The notes under the pieces are model-generated. The model did not search any database. It worked only from the letters and a program-made list of their open reading frames with translations, and was not told the DNA's origin. 64,000 bases of DNA from Tropicimonas sp. IMCC34011. GTDB lineage: Bacteria > Pseudomonadota > Alphaproteobacteria > Rhodobacterales > Rhodobacteraceae. Location of the stretch: the NCBI RefSeq assembly GCF_003390865.1, contig NZ_QMEJ01000001.1, positions 992,001 to 1,056,000 of the forward strand, written 5' to 3'. Shown piece by piece: positions 43,753 through 53,973 of the stretch; position 1 is the stretch's first letter, and each line of letters opens with the position of its first letter. The position numbers and the translations under genes were made by a program.

Positions 43753-44253
43753 TCAGGGCGCCCGCGCGGTCCGCTCCTCCAGGACGTCGAACGGCACGCC
43801 GGGTTCGGCCTTGGCGACGCGGATCACGAGGGACGTCTTCACGCTCTCCACCTTCGGCGCGGTCAAAAGCTCTCCCGTCAGGAAGGACTGAAATGCCGAC
43901 AGGTCCGGCGCCACGCATTTGAGGATGAAGTCGATCTCGCCGTTGAGCATGTGGCACTCCCGCACGAGCGGCCAATCCCGGCACATCGCCTCGAAGGTTG
44001 CGAGATCGGCATCCGCCTGGGAGCCGAGGCCGACCATCACGAAGACCTGAACCTCGAAGCCGAGCTCCCTTGGATTGACGTCAGCGTGATACCCCCGCAG
44101 ATAGCCTGCCTCCTCCAGCGATCGCACGCGACGCAGGCATGGCGGAGCCGATATGCCCACCCTTCGGGCGAGTTCGACATTGGTCATTCGCCCGTCCGCT
44201 TGGAGCTCGGCGAGGATCTGGCGGTCTATCGGGTCGAGCTTGGCGCCGGCCAC
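43753..44253 (-). CDS. Lrp/AsnC-family transcriptional regulator
   Basis: A 166-residue regulator. The N-terminal HTH reads LDPIDRQILAELQADGRMTNVELARRVGISAPPCLRRVRSLEEAG; the C-terminal RAM/ACT-like domain contains VRECHMLNGEIDFILKCVAPDLSAFQSFL. The GTG start at 44253 has GGGAG seven bases upstream; a longer frame to 44397 is unlike the family. It is divergent from trxB, a gene pair conserved in Rhodobacterales, so it may regulate trxB and itself. Confidence 0.9.
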   Translation of the reverse strand: MAGAKLDPIDRQILAELQADGRMTNVELARRVGISAPPCLRRVRSLEEAGYLRGYHADVNPRELGFEVQVFVMVGLGSQADADLATFEAMCRDWPLVRECHMLNGEIDFILKCVAPDLSAFQSFLTGELLTAPKVESVKTSLVIRVAKAEPGVPFDVLEERTARAP

Positions 44254-44420
44254 TGGGAGTCTCCCTGTTACAGAGTAGCGCGCTGTACCCCATGAAACGC
44301 CGGACGCGCAAGATTCGTTCATCGCTGCGCAAGATATGGAATCGAGTGCGCCGACGTGACGCAAGGACCGACCCGCCATTGCGGCCGCCGGCTCCAATTT
44401 CTAGGTAGGGTCCGTGATAG

Positions 44421-45443
<1,023 letters not shown>

Positions 45444-45699
45444 TTCAAGGAGCGGCTCCGGCCCGGATCGCGGTGGTGCACTCCCTAGAGTAGATTGGGC
45501 GCGCTGGACGGAAGAAATTGTCCTGCGCGCCAGGATCCGAGAACGCACGTTCCGCATGAATGCCGACCTGCATCATCTGCGCCGTTTTTCCGCCGAATCG
45601 CCCTTCGTTAACTTGAAATATACCGTATTTGGCGACTAAGCCGCCGACCAACGCACGGCGGGACTGTCCTGCCGGTGCACCAGTGATGAAGTGGCCAAG
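45444..45699. promoter_or_regulatory. Upstream region of sulfate activation gene with an inverted repeat
   Basis: About 255 bases between trxB and the sulfate adenylyltransferase gene. Around 45600-45640 it is A/T-rich and contains AAATA-N5-TATTT (45616-45630), a plausible operator or part of a promoter. A 27-codon frame (45556-45639) crosses this site but has no ribosome-binding sequence and is not called. Confidence 0.45.
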
Positions 45700-47406
45700 A
45701 TGCAGTTGCAGAACCTCGCCCCCATTCCGGAACTCTACGTTTCGTACGAAAGCGCACAGAAGCTGAAGGTCGAGGCCGGCGATCTGCCGTCCTGGGACCT
45801 GTCTCCGCGCCAGACCTGCGATCTGGAACTGCTGATGAACGGCGGGTTCAACCCGCTCAAGGGGTTCCTCGGCCAAGAGGATTACGACAGCGTCGTCGAG
45901 GACATGCGGCTGAAGGACGGCGCGCTCTGGCCGATGCCGATCACCCTCGACGTCACCGAGAAATTCGCGGCGACCATTGAAGAGGGGCAGGACATCGCGC
46001 TCCGCGACGCCGAAGGCGTCATCCTCGCGACCATGACCGTTACCGACAAGTGGGTGCCCGACAAGGCGCGCGAGGCCGAGAAGGTCTTCGGCGCGGACGA
46101 TTCGGCTCATCCGGCGGTGAACTACCTGCACAACAAGGCAGGCTCCGTCTATCTCGGCGGTCCGATCACCGGGATCCAGCCGCCCGTGCATTACGACTTC
46201 AAGGCCCGCCGGGATACGCCGAACGAGCTGCGCGCCTTCTTCCGCAAGATGGGCTGGCGCCGCGTCGTGGCGTTCCAGACGCGCAACCCGCTGCACCGCG
46301 CGCACCAGGAACTGACCTTCCGCGCCGCCAAGGAAGCGCAGGCGAACCTCCTGATCCACCCCGTCGTCGGCATGACGAAGCCGGGCGACGTCGACCATTT
46401 CACCCGCGTCCGCTGCTATGAGGCGGTGCTGGACAAGTACCCCGCCGCGACGACGACCATGTCCCTGCTGAACCTCGCGATGCGCATGGCCGGGCCGCGG
46501 GAGGCCGTCTGGCACGGGCTGATCCGCCGGAACCACGGCTGCACGCATTTCATCGTCGGCCGGGACCATGCCGGGCCGGGCAAGAACAGCGCCGGTGAAG
46601 ATTTCTACGGCCCCTACGATGCTCAGGAGCTGTTCCGCAAATACGCGGACGAGATCGGCATCGAAATGGTCGATTTCAAGCACATGGTCTATGTGCAGGA
46701 GCGCGCCCAGTATGAACCGGCGGACGAGATCGAGGACGGCCTGACCGTCCTCAACATCTCCGGCACCGAACTGCGCCGCCGTCTCGCCGAGGGGCTGGAG
46801 ATCCCCGAATGGTTCTCCTTCCCCGAAGTGGTGCGGGAACTCCGGCGGACCCGTCCGCCGCGGGCCGCGCAGGGCTTCACTGTGTTCTTCACCGGCTTCT
46901 CCGGCTCCGGCAAATCCACCGTCGCGAACGCGCTGATGGTGAAGCTGATGGAGATGGGCGGGCGTCCGGTGACGCTGCTCGATGGGGACGTCGTTCGCAA
47001 GAACCTCTCGTCGGAGCTCGGCTTCTCGAAGGAGCACCGGGATCTCAACATCCGCCGGATCGGCTTCGTCGCCTCCGAGATCACCAAGAACGGCGGCATC
47101 GCCATCTGCGCGCCGATCGCGCCCTATGCGGCCACCCGCCGTGCCGTGCGCGAGGAGATCGAGGAGCACGGCGCCTTCGTCGAGGTCCATGTCGCGACGT
47201 CGCTCGAGGAATGCGAGCGGCGGGACCGGAAGGGTCTCTACAAGCTCGCCCGTGAAGGCAAGATCAAGGAATTCACCGGGATTTCCGACCCGTACGACGT
47301 CCCCGAGACGCCGGAGCTGCGGCTGGACACCGAAGGGTCCGACGTGGACCATTGTGCCCATCAGGTCCTTCTCAAGCTCGAAGGCATGGGCCTCGTCGCA
47401 GGCTGA
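45700..47406 (+). CDS. Bifunctional sulfate adenylyltransferase / adenylylsulfate kinase
   Basis: A 568-residue fusion activating sulfate to APS and then PAPS. Residues to about 385 are an ATP sulfurylase with the TRNPLHRAHQELTF (HxxH) motif and VGRDHAGPG. Residues from about 395 are an APS kinase with P-loop TGFSGSGKST and LDGDVVRKNLSSELGFSKEHRDLNIRRIGFVA. This SAT-CysC fusion type is frequent in Rhodobacterales. The start is taken at ATG 45700, matching the family N-terminus (LAPIPELYVSYESAQKLK); an in-frame GTG at 45691 adds three residues. It supplies sulfur for cysteine or PAPS. Confidence 0.94.
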   Translation: MQLQNLAPIPELYVSYESAQKLKVEAGDLPSWDLSPRQTCDLELLMNGGFNPLKGFLGQEDYDSVVEDMRLKDGALWPMPITLDVTEKFAATIEEGQDIALRDAEGVILATMTVTDKWVPDKAREAEKVFGADDSAHPAVNYLHNKAGSVYLGGPITGIQPPVHYDFKARRDTPNELRAFFRKMGWRRVVAFQTRNPLHRAHQELTFRAAKEAQANLLIHPVVGMTKPGDVDHFTRVRCYEAVLDKYPAATTTMSLLNLAMRMAGPREAVWHGLIRRNHGCTHFIVGRDHAGPGKNSAGEDFYGPYDAQELFRKYADEIGIEMVDFKHMVYVQERAQYEPADEIEDGLTVLNISGTELRRRLAEGLEIPEWFSFPEVVRELRRTRPPRAAQGFTVFFTGFSGSGKSTVANALMVKLMEMGGRPVTLLDGDVVRKNLSSELGFSKEHRDLNIRRIGFVASEITKNGGIAICAPIAPYAATRRAVREEIEEHGAFVEVHVATSLEECERRDRKGLYKLAREGKIKEFTGISDPYDVPETPELRLDTEGSDVDHCAHQVLLKLEGMGLVAG

Positions 47407-47432
47407 TCGCTGCGACACGCGGACACTCAGGA

Positions 47433-47456
47433 AGGGCGGGACCAAGGTCCCGCCCT
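47433..47456 (+). terminator. Stem-loop after the sulfate activation gene
   Basis: AGGGCGGGACC and GGTCCCGCCCT form an 11-bp perfect stem (very short loop) 27 bases past the stop. No strong T-run follows; it may act with the hairpin at 47483. Confidence 0.55.
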
Positions 47457-47482
47457 CTCCACGTCACGAGATGCCGCGCACG

Positions 47483-47510
47483 AAAAAGGGCGCATCGCTG
47501 CGCCCCTTTT
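47483..47510. terminator. Bidirectional intrinsic terminator
   Basis: AAAAA-GGGCGCA-TCGC-TGCGCCC-CTTTT: a seven-pair stem flanked by A-run and T-run, so it can terminate from both sides. It lies between the convergent sulfate activation gene and the DUF1150/Hsp20 operon. Confidence 0.8.
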
Positions 47511-47534
47511 CCGTCAAAGCTACGGCCTGACCGC

Positions 47535-47771
47535 CTAGTGAACGCCGACCGGCGCGAGGTCGTTCTGCCGGGCAAGGATGAAGGCAAGGGACTTGTCCTT
47601 CACGAGGGCCAGTCGCTCGCCCTCCTCGCTGTGCACGGCATAGAGAGTGGCGATATCGCCGACCTCATTCTGGATGTCCTGCGGTAGCTCGGCGACCGCT
47701 ACGGGGCGGACATAGACGATCGGCTGGGGGCCGTCGTCGCGATGTGCTTCGAAATCGAACTGCTCGTTCAT
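47535..47771 (-). CDS. DUF1150 family protein
   Basis: A 78-residue acidic protein with the family pattern IVYVRPVAVAELPQDIQNEVGDIATLYAVHSEEGERLALVKDKSLAFILARQNDLAPVGVH. Function unknown; it is nearly always located after a small heat-shock gene in alphaproteobacteria, as here, with an ATGA overlap, so a chaperone-associated role is likely. Confidence 0.92.
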   Translation of the reverse strand: MNEQFDFEAHRDDGPQPIVYVRPVAVAELPQDIQNEVGDIATLYAVHSEEGERLALVKDKSLAFILARQNDLAPVGVH

Positions 47772-48208
47772 CTTGTCTTCTCCCCTTTCGAGGCCGCTTT
47801 GCCGCCTATGCGGATTGTTTTAACAACACTTTCGGGCGGAACCCGTTCCAGATCGACATGCAACAACCCGTGTTCGAGCGTTGCGCCGGACACCTCCATT
47901 CCATCCGCGAGCACGAAGCTGCGATGGAATTGACGTGCGGCGATGCCGCGATGGAGGAAGATGCGGCCCTCGGTGTCGTCCGTTTGCCGACCGTGGATCA
48001 GGAGCTGCCTGTCCTCCACGGTGATCGCGATATCCTCCTCGGAGAACCCGGCCACGGCGAGCGTGATGCGATAGCTGCGCTCTCCGGATTGCTCGATATT
48101 GTAGGGCGGATAGCCCTCGTTGCCGGACTTCGCCGTCCGCTCGACGAGGCGTTCCAGCTGCTCGAACCCGAGAAGGAACGGGTATGAGCCGAGTGTCGGT
48201 TTCGTCAT
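47768..48208 (-). CDS. Hsp20/alpha-crystallin family small heat-shock protein
   Basis: A 146-residue IbpA-like ATP-independent holdase. The alpha-crystallin domain spans about residues 35-125 with YNIEQSGERSYRITLAVAGFSEEDIAITVEDRQLLIHG and FHRSFVLADGMEVSGATLEHGLLHVDLER. The N-terminus LGSYPFLLGFEQLERLVERTAK is typical of the IbpA group. The start is ATG 48208; a longer frame to 48340 is not family-like. Probably heat-regulated; no specific element was identified. Confidence 0.93.
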   Translation of the reverse strand: MTKPTLGSYPFLLGFEQLERLVERTAKSGNEGYPPYNIEQSGERSYRITLAVAGFSEEDIAITVEDRQLLIHGRQTDDTEGRIFLHRGIAARQFHRSFVLADGMEVSGATLEHGLLHVDLERVPPESVVKTIRIGGKAASKGEKTR

Positions 48209-48398
48209 GTCTGCACGTCCTTGCTCAAGCGACCATGCCGTCATCGGCCCCGTTTCGGCGACCGTGACACACATATGGGCCCCGGTCCGCTTGCCTGCAA
48301 GATGTTGGGGCGGGCGCCTCAAAAGGCTATGCGGATCCATGGTTCCGGCCTATGATACGGCTCATTCACCACAATTCGCCCCGCCGGGAATCGCCGCC

Positions 48399-48617
48399 AT
48401 GAACGCTTTCAACGAAATGGACCCGATCGAGGTCAAGCGCGTGCGGCTGGACGTCCTGCAGCGGGAGCATCGGGAACTCGACGAGGCCATCGCGGCGCTG
48501 GAAGGCGGACTGCGGCTGGACACCCTCGCGATCCGCCGTCTCAAGAAGCAGAAGCTGTCCCTCAAGGACCGCATCGCGCATCTCGAAGACCAGATCACCC
48601 CCGACATTATCGCCTGA
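48399..48617 (+). CDS. YdcH/DUF465 family protein
   Basis: A 72-residue coiled-coil protein: RLDVLQREHRELDEAIAALE followed by LAIRRLKKQKLSLKDRIAHLEDQ is the DUF465 signature. Function unknown. It starts at ATG 48399 with a GGGAA upstream, 123 bases before purE. Confidence 0.88.
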   Translation: MNAFNEMDPIEVKRVRLDVLQREHRELDEAIAALEGGLRLDTLAIRRLKKQKLSLKDRIAHLEDQITPDIIA

Positions 48618-48740
48618 ATGCCACATCGCCGGCGGGACTCGCCGCCGGGGTGACGATTTGCGCCTGGCCGCAATTGCCCCCTGACCCGCCCGCGATGTAG
48701 ATCGGGCCGCGACACGATCCTTTCCTTTTTTGGAGCGAAC

Positions 48741-49229
48741 ATGGCCGATCCAGTCGTGGCGATCATCATGGGCAGCCAGTCCGACTGGCCGACGATGAAG
48801 GAGGCGGCTCTGATCCTGGAGGAGCTGGACGTTCCGTTCGAGGTGCGCATCGTCTCCGCCCATCGCACACCGGACCGCCTCTGGGACTTCGGCAAGAGTG
48901 CCGCGGGGCGTGGCCTCAAGGCGATCGTCGCGGGCGCGGGCGGAGCGGCGCATCTTCCGGGAATGGTCGCATCCAAGACGCGGGTGCCCGTGATCGGCGT
49001 TCCGATCCAGACGAAGGCGCTTTCGGGCGTCGATTCGCTTTACTCGATCGTGCAGATGCCGCGCGGCTATCCCGTCGCGACCATGGCCATCGGCGCGGCG
49101 GGCGCCGCCAATGCCGGGCTCATGGCCGCCGCCATCCTTGCCAATTCGGATGCCGCGCTGGCCGAGCGGCTGGATCGCTGGCGCGCCGATCTGTCCGCCT
49201 CGATCCCGGAGGTTCCGAGCGATGACTGA
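48741..49229 (+). CDS. purE: N5-carboxyaminoimidazole ribonucleotide mutase
   Basis: A 162-residue class I PurE of purine synthesis. The motifs [28 protein letters not shown] and [18 protein letters not shown] form the conserved active site. The gene overlaps purK by eight bases, the common purEK operon. Confidence 0.96.
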   Translation: MADPVVAIIMGSQSDWPTMKEAALILEELDVPFEVRIVSAHRTPDRLWDFGKSAAGRGLKAIVAGAGGAAHLPGMVASKTRVPVIGVPIQTKALSGVDSLYSIVQMPRGYPVATMAIGAAGAANAGLMAAAILANSDAALAERLDRWRADLSASIPEVPSDD

Positions 49230-50301
49230 GATGCTGCCGCAAGGCGCCGTGATCGGCATTCTGGGCGGCGGGCAGCTTGGCCGCATGCTCTCCATCGCGG
49301 CCGCCCGGCTCGGGTACCGCACCTGCATCTACGATCCCGCCGGCAATCCGCCCGCCTCCCATGTCGCCAACACGCATGTGAAGGCCGGCTGGGACGATGT
49401 CTCGGCTCTTCGCGATTTTGCCGCGGGCTGCGACGTCATCACCTACGAGTTCGAGAACATCCCGGCCGAAGCACTGGACCTCATCGGCGCAGAGACACCG
49501 ATTTATCCGGGTCGCAAGGCGCTCGAAGTCAGCTCCGACCGGCTGACCGAAAAGCAGTTCCTGGAGGGGCTTGGCCTCGCCGTCGCGCCCCATGCGCCGG
49601 TGCAGGACGCCAGGTCCCTGCGGGAGGCCATCGCAGAGATCGGCTCGCCCGCGATCCTCAAGACCCGGCGCCTCGGCTATGACGGCAAGGGGCAGGCGCG
49701 GATCGACCGGCCGGAGGCGGCGGAACCCGCGCTTGAAGAGCTCGCCGGCGTGCCCGCCATCCTCGAAGGCTTCGTGAAGTTCGCCTGCGAGATCAGCGTG
49801 ATCGCCGCCCGCGGGGCGGATGGACAGGTGAGCTGTTTCGATCCGGGGATGAACGTTCACCGCAATGGCATCCTGCACGAGACAACGGTACCGGCCCCCA
49901 TCGCGTCCCGCCTGAATACCGATGCCGTGATCCTGGCGGGCCGGATCCTGAACGCGCTCGATTATGTCGGTGTCCTCGGGGTGGAGCTCTTCGTCACCGC
50001 GGACGGCCTCGTCGTGAACGAGATCGCGCCGCGGGTCCACAATTCGGGACACTGGACGCAGAACGGCTGCGCGGTGGACCAGTTCGAACAGCACATCCGG
50101 GCCATAGCGGGTTGGCCGCTCGGCGACGGGTCCCGCCATTCGGACGTGGTGATGGAGAACCTGATCGGGGACGACGTGGGCCGCCTGCCCGCAATGGCGG
50201 CGGAGACGGGCGCCGCGCTTCACCTTTATGGCAAGGCGGAAGCCCGCCCGGGGCGCAAGATGGGCCATGTGAACCGGGTGACCCCCATCCGCAAGGCGTG
50301 A
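49222..50301 (+). CDS. purK: N5-carboxyaminoimidazole ribonucleotide synthase
   Basis: A 359-residue ATP-grasp enzyme that makes N5-CAIR from AIR, bicarbonate and ATP, for Pur[50 protein letters not shown] and [15 protein letters not shown] are diagnostic. The start at ATG 49222 overlaps purE. Confidence 0.96.
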   Translation: MTEMLPQGAVIGILGGGQLGRMLSIAAARLGYRTCIYDPAGNPPASHVANTHVKAGWDDVSALRDFAAGCDVITYEFENIPAEALDLIGAETPIYPGRKALEVSSDRLTEKQFLEGLGLAVAPHAPVQDARSLREAIAEIGSPAILKTRRLGYDGKGQARIDRPEAAEPALEELAGVPAILEGFVKFACEISVIAARGADGQVSCFDPGMNVHRNGILHETTVPAPIASRLNTDAVILAGRILNALDYVGVLGVELFVTADGLVVNEIAPRVHNSGHWTQNGCAVDQFEQHIRAIAGWPLGDGSRHSDVVMENLIGDDVGRLPAMAAETGAALHLYGKAEARPGRKMGHVNRVTPIRKA

Positions 50302-50377
50302 GGCGCACGGGCCGGTAGAGGGTATGCCCTGCCCCTTCGGCGTCCCTCGGAGGATTGCGCTGAAAGACTAGCGGGCC

Positions 50378-50635
50378 TCAGGGCTCGATCCGAAACGTCT
50401 TGTCCCGCGCGGAGTGGCCTCGCTCGAGGGTCAGGCGCGACTTCGGGAGCCCCAGGGCGCGGGCGAGAAGCTTCTGAACGGCCTTGTTCGCCTGCCCGTC
50501 CGCTGGCGGAGCGGTGACGCGGATCGCGAGCCCCGCATCCGTCTCGGCGACGCTCTCGGCCGAGGCGCCCGGTGTGACGCGGACGCTCAGCTCCGTGCCG
50601 GTTTCGGCGAGATGTGACAGCGCGCCCTTCTTCAT
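50378..50635 (-). CDS. DUF167 (YggU) family protein
   Basis: An 85-residue protein with LSVRVTPGASAESV, IRVTAPPADGQANKAVQKLLARALGLPKSRLTLERGHSARDKTFRI, the YggU/DUF167 signature. Function unknown. It is divergent from the histone-deacetylase-like gene. Confidence 0.9.
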   Translation of the reverse strand: MKKGALSHLAETGTELSVRVTPGASAESVAETDAGLAIRVTAPPADGQANKAVQKLLARALGLPKSRLTLERGHSARDKTFRIEP

Positions 50636-50689
50636 CTTTCCCCTCTCCCGCGATCCGCCTAGGTTCGGCCCTCTCATGAGGAGGCGCGC

Positions 50690-51790
50690 ATGGCGACCGG
50701 ATTCTTCACCGACGAACGCTGTTTCTGGCACGGCGGCGGCAATTACGCGATGAACCTGCCGGTGGGCGGCTATGTCCAGCCCCTTCCCGGCGGTCTGCCC
50801 GAGAATCCGGAGACGAAACGGCGCCTGAAGAACCTCGTCGAGGTGACGGGCCTTGCGCGGCAGCTCGACGTGCGGACCGCCGAGCCCGCGACGGAGGAGG
50901 AGCTGCGCCGGGTCCATCCCGACTCCTACCTGTCGCGGTTCCGCGAGCTGTCGGGTCAGGGCGGCGGCGAGCTGGGATTGCGGGCGCCCTTCGGGCCGGG
51001 AGGCTACGAGATCGCCGCTCTTTCCGCCGGGCTTGCGCGGGATGCGGTCCTGTCCGTGCTGCGGGGGGAACTGGAAAACGCCTATGCCCTGTCCCGCCCG
51101 CCGGGGCATCACTGCCTGCCGGACTGGCCCAACGGGTTCTGCCTTCTCGCCAACATCGCCATCGCTGTCGAGGCGGCGCAGGCCGAGGGCCTCGCGGGCC
51201 GGGTCGCGGTGATCGACTGGGACGTGCATCACGGCAACGGAACCGAGGCGATCTATTACGACCGGGCGGACGTCCTCTCGATCTCCCTGCATCAGGAGCG
51301 GAACTATCCCGTCGACACGGGCAGCTTCGAGATGCGCGGTGAGGGGGAGGGCCTCGGCGCGAACATCAACGTGCCGCTCCCCGCCGGGACCGGGCATGTC
51401 GGGTATCTTCATGCGATGGAACGGATCGTCCTTCCGGCCCTTCGCCGCTTCGAGCCCGATGCCATCGTGGTCGCCTGCGGGTACGATGCCGCGCTGATCG
51501 ACCCCCTCGGGCGGATGATGGCGACGGCCGGGACCTTCTCGGAGATGACCGGAATGGTGATGGAGGCGGCGCGGGACCTCTGCGGCGGGCGGCTGACGCT
51601 GGTCCACGAGGGTGGGTACTCGGAGGTCTACGTCCCCTTCTGCGGTCATGCAGTCCTGGAGCGGCTCTCCGGCACTGACGTCCACGCGCCCGATCCCCTG
51701 GCGCAGACCTTCGCCGCCCGGCAACCCGGCCCGGCCTTCGACCGCTTCGTCGAGGGGCAGATCGCCGAGATGGCCGAGGCGCTTTTCTGA
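50690..51790 (+). CDS. Histone deacetylase-superfamily amidohydrolase
   Basis: A 366-residue zinc deacetylase of the class II HDAC/acetylpolyamine amidohydrolase group. Active-site stretches: SRPPGHHCLPDWPNGFCLLAN (tandem His), VIDWDVHHGNGTEAIYYD (zinc Asp/His), VACGYDAALIDPLGRM (second zinc Asp in this context) and LVHEGGYSE (transition-state Tyr). Bacterial members remove acetyl groups from polyamines or other small amides, or from protein lysines. Substrate not determinable; a link with the putrescine-like transporter elsewhere in the window is only a speculation. Confidence 0.88.
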   Translation: MATGFFTDERCFWHGGGNYAMNLPVGGYVQPLPGGLPENPETKRRLKNLVEVTGLARQLDVRTAEPATEEELRRVHPDSYLSRFRELSGQGGGELGLRAPFGPGGYEIAALSAGLARDAVLSVLRGELENAYALSRPPGHHCLPDWPNGFCLLANIAIAVEAAQAEGLAGRVAVIDWDVHHGNGTEAIYYDRADVLSISLHQERNYPVDTGSFEMRGEGEGLGANINVPLPAGTGHVGYLHAMERIVLPALRRFEPDAIVVACGYDAALIDPLGRMMATAGTFSEMTGMVMEAARDLCGGRLTLVHEGGYSEVYVPFCGHAVLERLSGTDVHAPDPLAQTFAARQPGPAFDRFVEGQIAEMAEALF

Positions 51791-51855
51791 GCCGCCCCTT
51801 GCGCGGCGGGCGGCTTTGACGGACACCTGCGCCCCGACCGAAGAGGAGCGCTCCC

Positions 51856-52431
51856 ATGCCCGACCCAAGCCCCGCCGCGATGGACTTCCTCCTGACGCGC
51901 CGGTCCCGCCCCGCCAAGACGCTGGAGGCGCCCTACCCCGATCAGGCGACGCTGGAGACCCTGCTCACCGCCGCCGCACGCACCCCCGATCACGGCGCCC
52001 TCGTGCCGTGGCGGTTCGTCGTGCTCGGCAAGGGCGCGCTGGAGCGGTTGGCGGCGCTGGCGGGGACCCGCGGAACGGCCCTCGATCTGCCCGAACGCGA
52101 TCTCGGCAAGGGCGTCTCCCAGTTCGCGGACAGCGGCTGCGCCGTCGCGGTGATCGGATCGCCGAAAGAAAGCGCCAAGGTGCCCCAGATCGAGCAGACC
52201 CTGTCCGTCGGGGCGGCCTGCTACGGCCTTCTGTCGGCCGCGCTCGCCTCCGGATGGGGGGCGAACTGGCTCACCGGCTGGCCCGCCCATGACGCTGAGT
52301 TCGGCCGCGAGGGCCTCTCCCTCGGCGAAGAAGAGTACGTCGCCGCCTTCATTCATATCGGCACCGAGACCGCCGCGCCGCCGGAGCGCCCCCGTCCTGA
52401 CCTTTCCGATATCGTGACGTTCCTGCCATGA
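51856..52431 (+). CDS. Nitroreductase family protein (YdjA-like)
   Basis: A 191-residue FMN-dependent nitroreductase-fold protein. LLTRRSRPAKTL is the FMN-phosphate binding segment; ARTPDHGALVPWRFVVL and SVGAACYGLLSAALASGWGANWLTGW follow. The length is typical for the short YdjA group. Physiological substrate unknown. It overlaps the EI24 gene by four bases. Confidence 0.9.
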   Translation: MPDPSPAAMDFLLTRRSRPAKTLEAPYPDQATLETLLTAAARTPDHGALVPWRFVVLGKGALERLAALAGTRGTALDLPERDLGKGVSQFADSGCAVAVIGSPKESAKVPQIEQTLSVGAACYGLLSAALASGWGANWLTGWPAHDAEFGREGLSLGEEEYVAAFIHIGTETAAPPERPRPDLSDIVTFLP

Positions 52432-53168
52432 TCCTCGCCGACTTCGGCAAGGCCCTGGCGCAGATGGTGGATCCCCGCTTCCTGCGGGTTCTCCTCCTCG
52501 GCCTCGGCCTGACGCTCCTTCTTCTCGCCGGGCTTTACGGGCTGACCTTCTGGCTCGTGGGCTGGCTCGTCCCCGAAGCGATCTCGCTTCCCTATTTCGG
52601 CGAGATCTCCTGGGTGGACGACGCAGCATCGGTCGCCTCGTTGCTTCTCATGCTGGTCCTGTCCGTCTTCCTGATGGTGCCGGTCGCCTCGGCCTTTACC
52701 GGGCTGTTCCTCGAGGACGTGGCGGAGGCCGTCGAGGCGGAGCATTATCCCGGCCTGCCTCCCGCCGACGGGCTGCCCTGGGGAGAGGCGCTGGTGGACA
52801 GCGCCCAGTTCCTCGTCCTCATCGTCGCGGTGAACGCGGTAGCACTGACGCTCTACTTCTTCGTCGGGCCGCTTGCGCCCTTCCTCTTCTGGGCGGTGAA
52901 CGGCTTCCTGCTGGGACGGGAGTACTTCTCCATGGTCGCCATGCGCCGGCTCGGGCGCTCAGGCGCGCGGGCGGCGCGGCATCGTCACCGGCTGAAGATC
53001 TGGGGCGCCGGAGCGTTGATGGCAGCCCCCCTGTCGATCCCGGTTGTGAACCTCTTCATTCCGATCCTGGGGGCCGCGACCTTCACCCACCTGTTTCATC
53101 GCTGGGAGGGGCAAGCGGCGCGCCGTTCGGACCGAACCGCTTATAGAGATCGAAATCGTCGAGCGTGA
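52428..53168 (+). CDS. EI24 domain (CysZ-like) membrane protein
   Basis: A 246-residue protein with about five to six hydrophobic helices and the EI24/CysZ pattern (VPVASAFTGLFLEDVAEAVEAEHYPG, FFVGPLAPFLFWAVNGFLLGREYFSMVAMRRLG, PVVNLFIPILGAATFTHLFHR). CysZ proteins take up sulfate; whether this one does is not shown. Its last 86 bases overlap the convergent DUF1467 gene on the other strand. Confidence 0.87.
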   Translation: MILADFGKALAQMVDPRFLRVLLLGLGLTLLLLAGLYGLTFWLVGWLVPEAISLPYFGEISWVDDAASVASLLLMLVLSVFLMVPVASAFTGLFLEDVAEAVEAEHYPGLPPADGLPWGEALVDSAQFLVLIVAVNAVALTLYFFVGPLAPFLFWAVNGFLLGREYFSMVAMRRLGRSGARAARHRHRLKIWGAGALMAAPLSIPVVNLFIPILGAATFTHLFHRWEGQAARRSDRTAYRDRNRRA

Positions 53169-53394
53169 CGTAGTCCGTCACGATGAAAAACACCGACAGC
53201 AGCCAGAGCGGAATGGTGATGGCCGTGACGATGAGCGCGGTGCGTCCCACGCGGAAATCCTCGGGGGCGGACTTGTGCGTTCCGGGCACCAGCGCCCCGA
53301 CGTCCCCTTGGGTCTTCAACCGCACCGGTAGCACCAGGAACAGGACGAGGAACCACAGGACCGCGAGCACCACGAAGACAGATGCGATGGACAT
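53083..53394 (-). CDS. DUF1467 family small membrane protein
   Basis: A 103-residue protein with two transmembrane helices (SVFVVLAVLWFLVLFLVLPV and ALIVTAITIPLWLLSVFFIV) separated by VRLKTQGDVGALVPGTHKSAPEDFRVGR, the DUF1467 pattern. It starts immediately after the epimerase stop, so the two are co-transcribed. Function unknown. Confidence 0.9.
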   Translation of the reverse strand: MSIASVFVVLAVLWFLVLFLVLPVRLKTQGDVGALVPGTHKSAPEDFRVGRTALIVTAITIPLWLLSVFFIVTDYVTLDDFDLYKRFGPNGAPLAPPSDETGG

Positions 53395-53799
53395 TCAGAC
53401 TTCCTCCAGTTCGATGAGCGTGCCGCTGAAATCCTTCGGGTGAAGGAAGAGCACTGGCTTTCCGTGGGCGCCGGCCTTCGGCGTGCCGTCTCCGAGAACG
53501 CGCGCGCCTGTCGCCACGAGACGATCCCGCGCGGCTCCGATATCCGCGACCTCGTAGCAGATATGGTGGAGGCCACCCGAAGGCGAGGCCTCCAGGAAGC
53601 GTGCGATCGGGCTCTCCTCGCCAAGGGGCTCCATGAGCTCGATCTTGGTGTTGGGCAGCGTGACGAAGACGACCCGTACACCGTGGTCCGGCAAGGTCAG
53701 CGGCGCGCCCGCATCCGCGCCGAGCGCGCCGCGATACTGCTCCGTCGCGGCGGCGAGATCCGGCACGGCGATGGCGACGTGGTTGAGGCGGCCGATCAT
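53395..53799 (-). CDS. mce: Methylmalonyl-CoA epimerase
   Basis: A 134-residue vicinal-oxygen-chelate enzyme that interconverts (S)- and (R)-methylmalonyl-CoA in propionyl-CoA metabolism. LNHVAIAVPDLAAATEQYRGALGA, FVTLPNTKIELMEPLGEESPIARFLE, GGLHHICYEVADI and VLFLHPKDFSGTLIELEE give the metal ligands (His, His, Glu). Confidence 0.94.
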   Translation of the reverse strand: MIGRLNHVAIAVPDLAAATEQYRGALGADAGAPLTLPDHGVRVVFVTLPNTKIELMEPLGEESPIARFLEASPSGGLHHICYEVADIGAARDRLVATGARVLGDGTPKAGAHGKPVLFLHPKDFSGTLIELEEV

Positions 53800-53973
53800 G
53801 GGCGGTCTCCGAGGCGTCTAGGCTGCCCCCTGCTATGAAAGCGCCAGAGCCTCATCGCAAGGGGCACCCCCCGCGACAGATTCTCCGGCGGCCTTTACTC
53901 CGTATTAGGGGATTTCACCGCTCAATCGGGTTGCAAGCCAGAAACAGCAACCAACCCAGGAACGGGGGACACC

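Noticed and set aside
45556-45639. 27-codon frame before the sulfate activation gene as a possible leader peptide
   Set aside because: No ribosome-binding site, no regulatory codon run (for example Cys or Met), and it ends well before the gene; kept only as part of the leader description.
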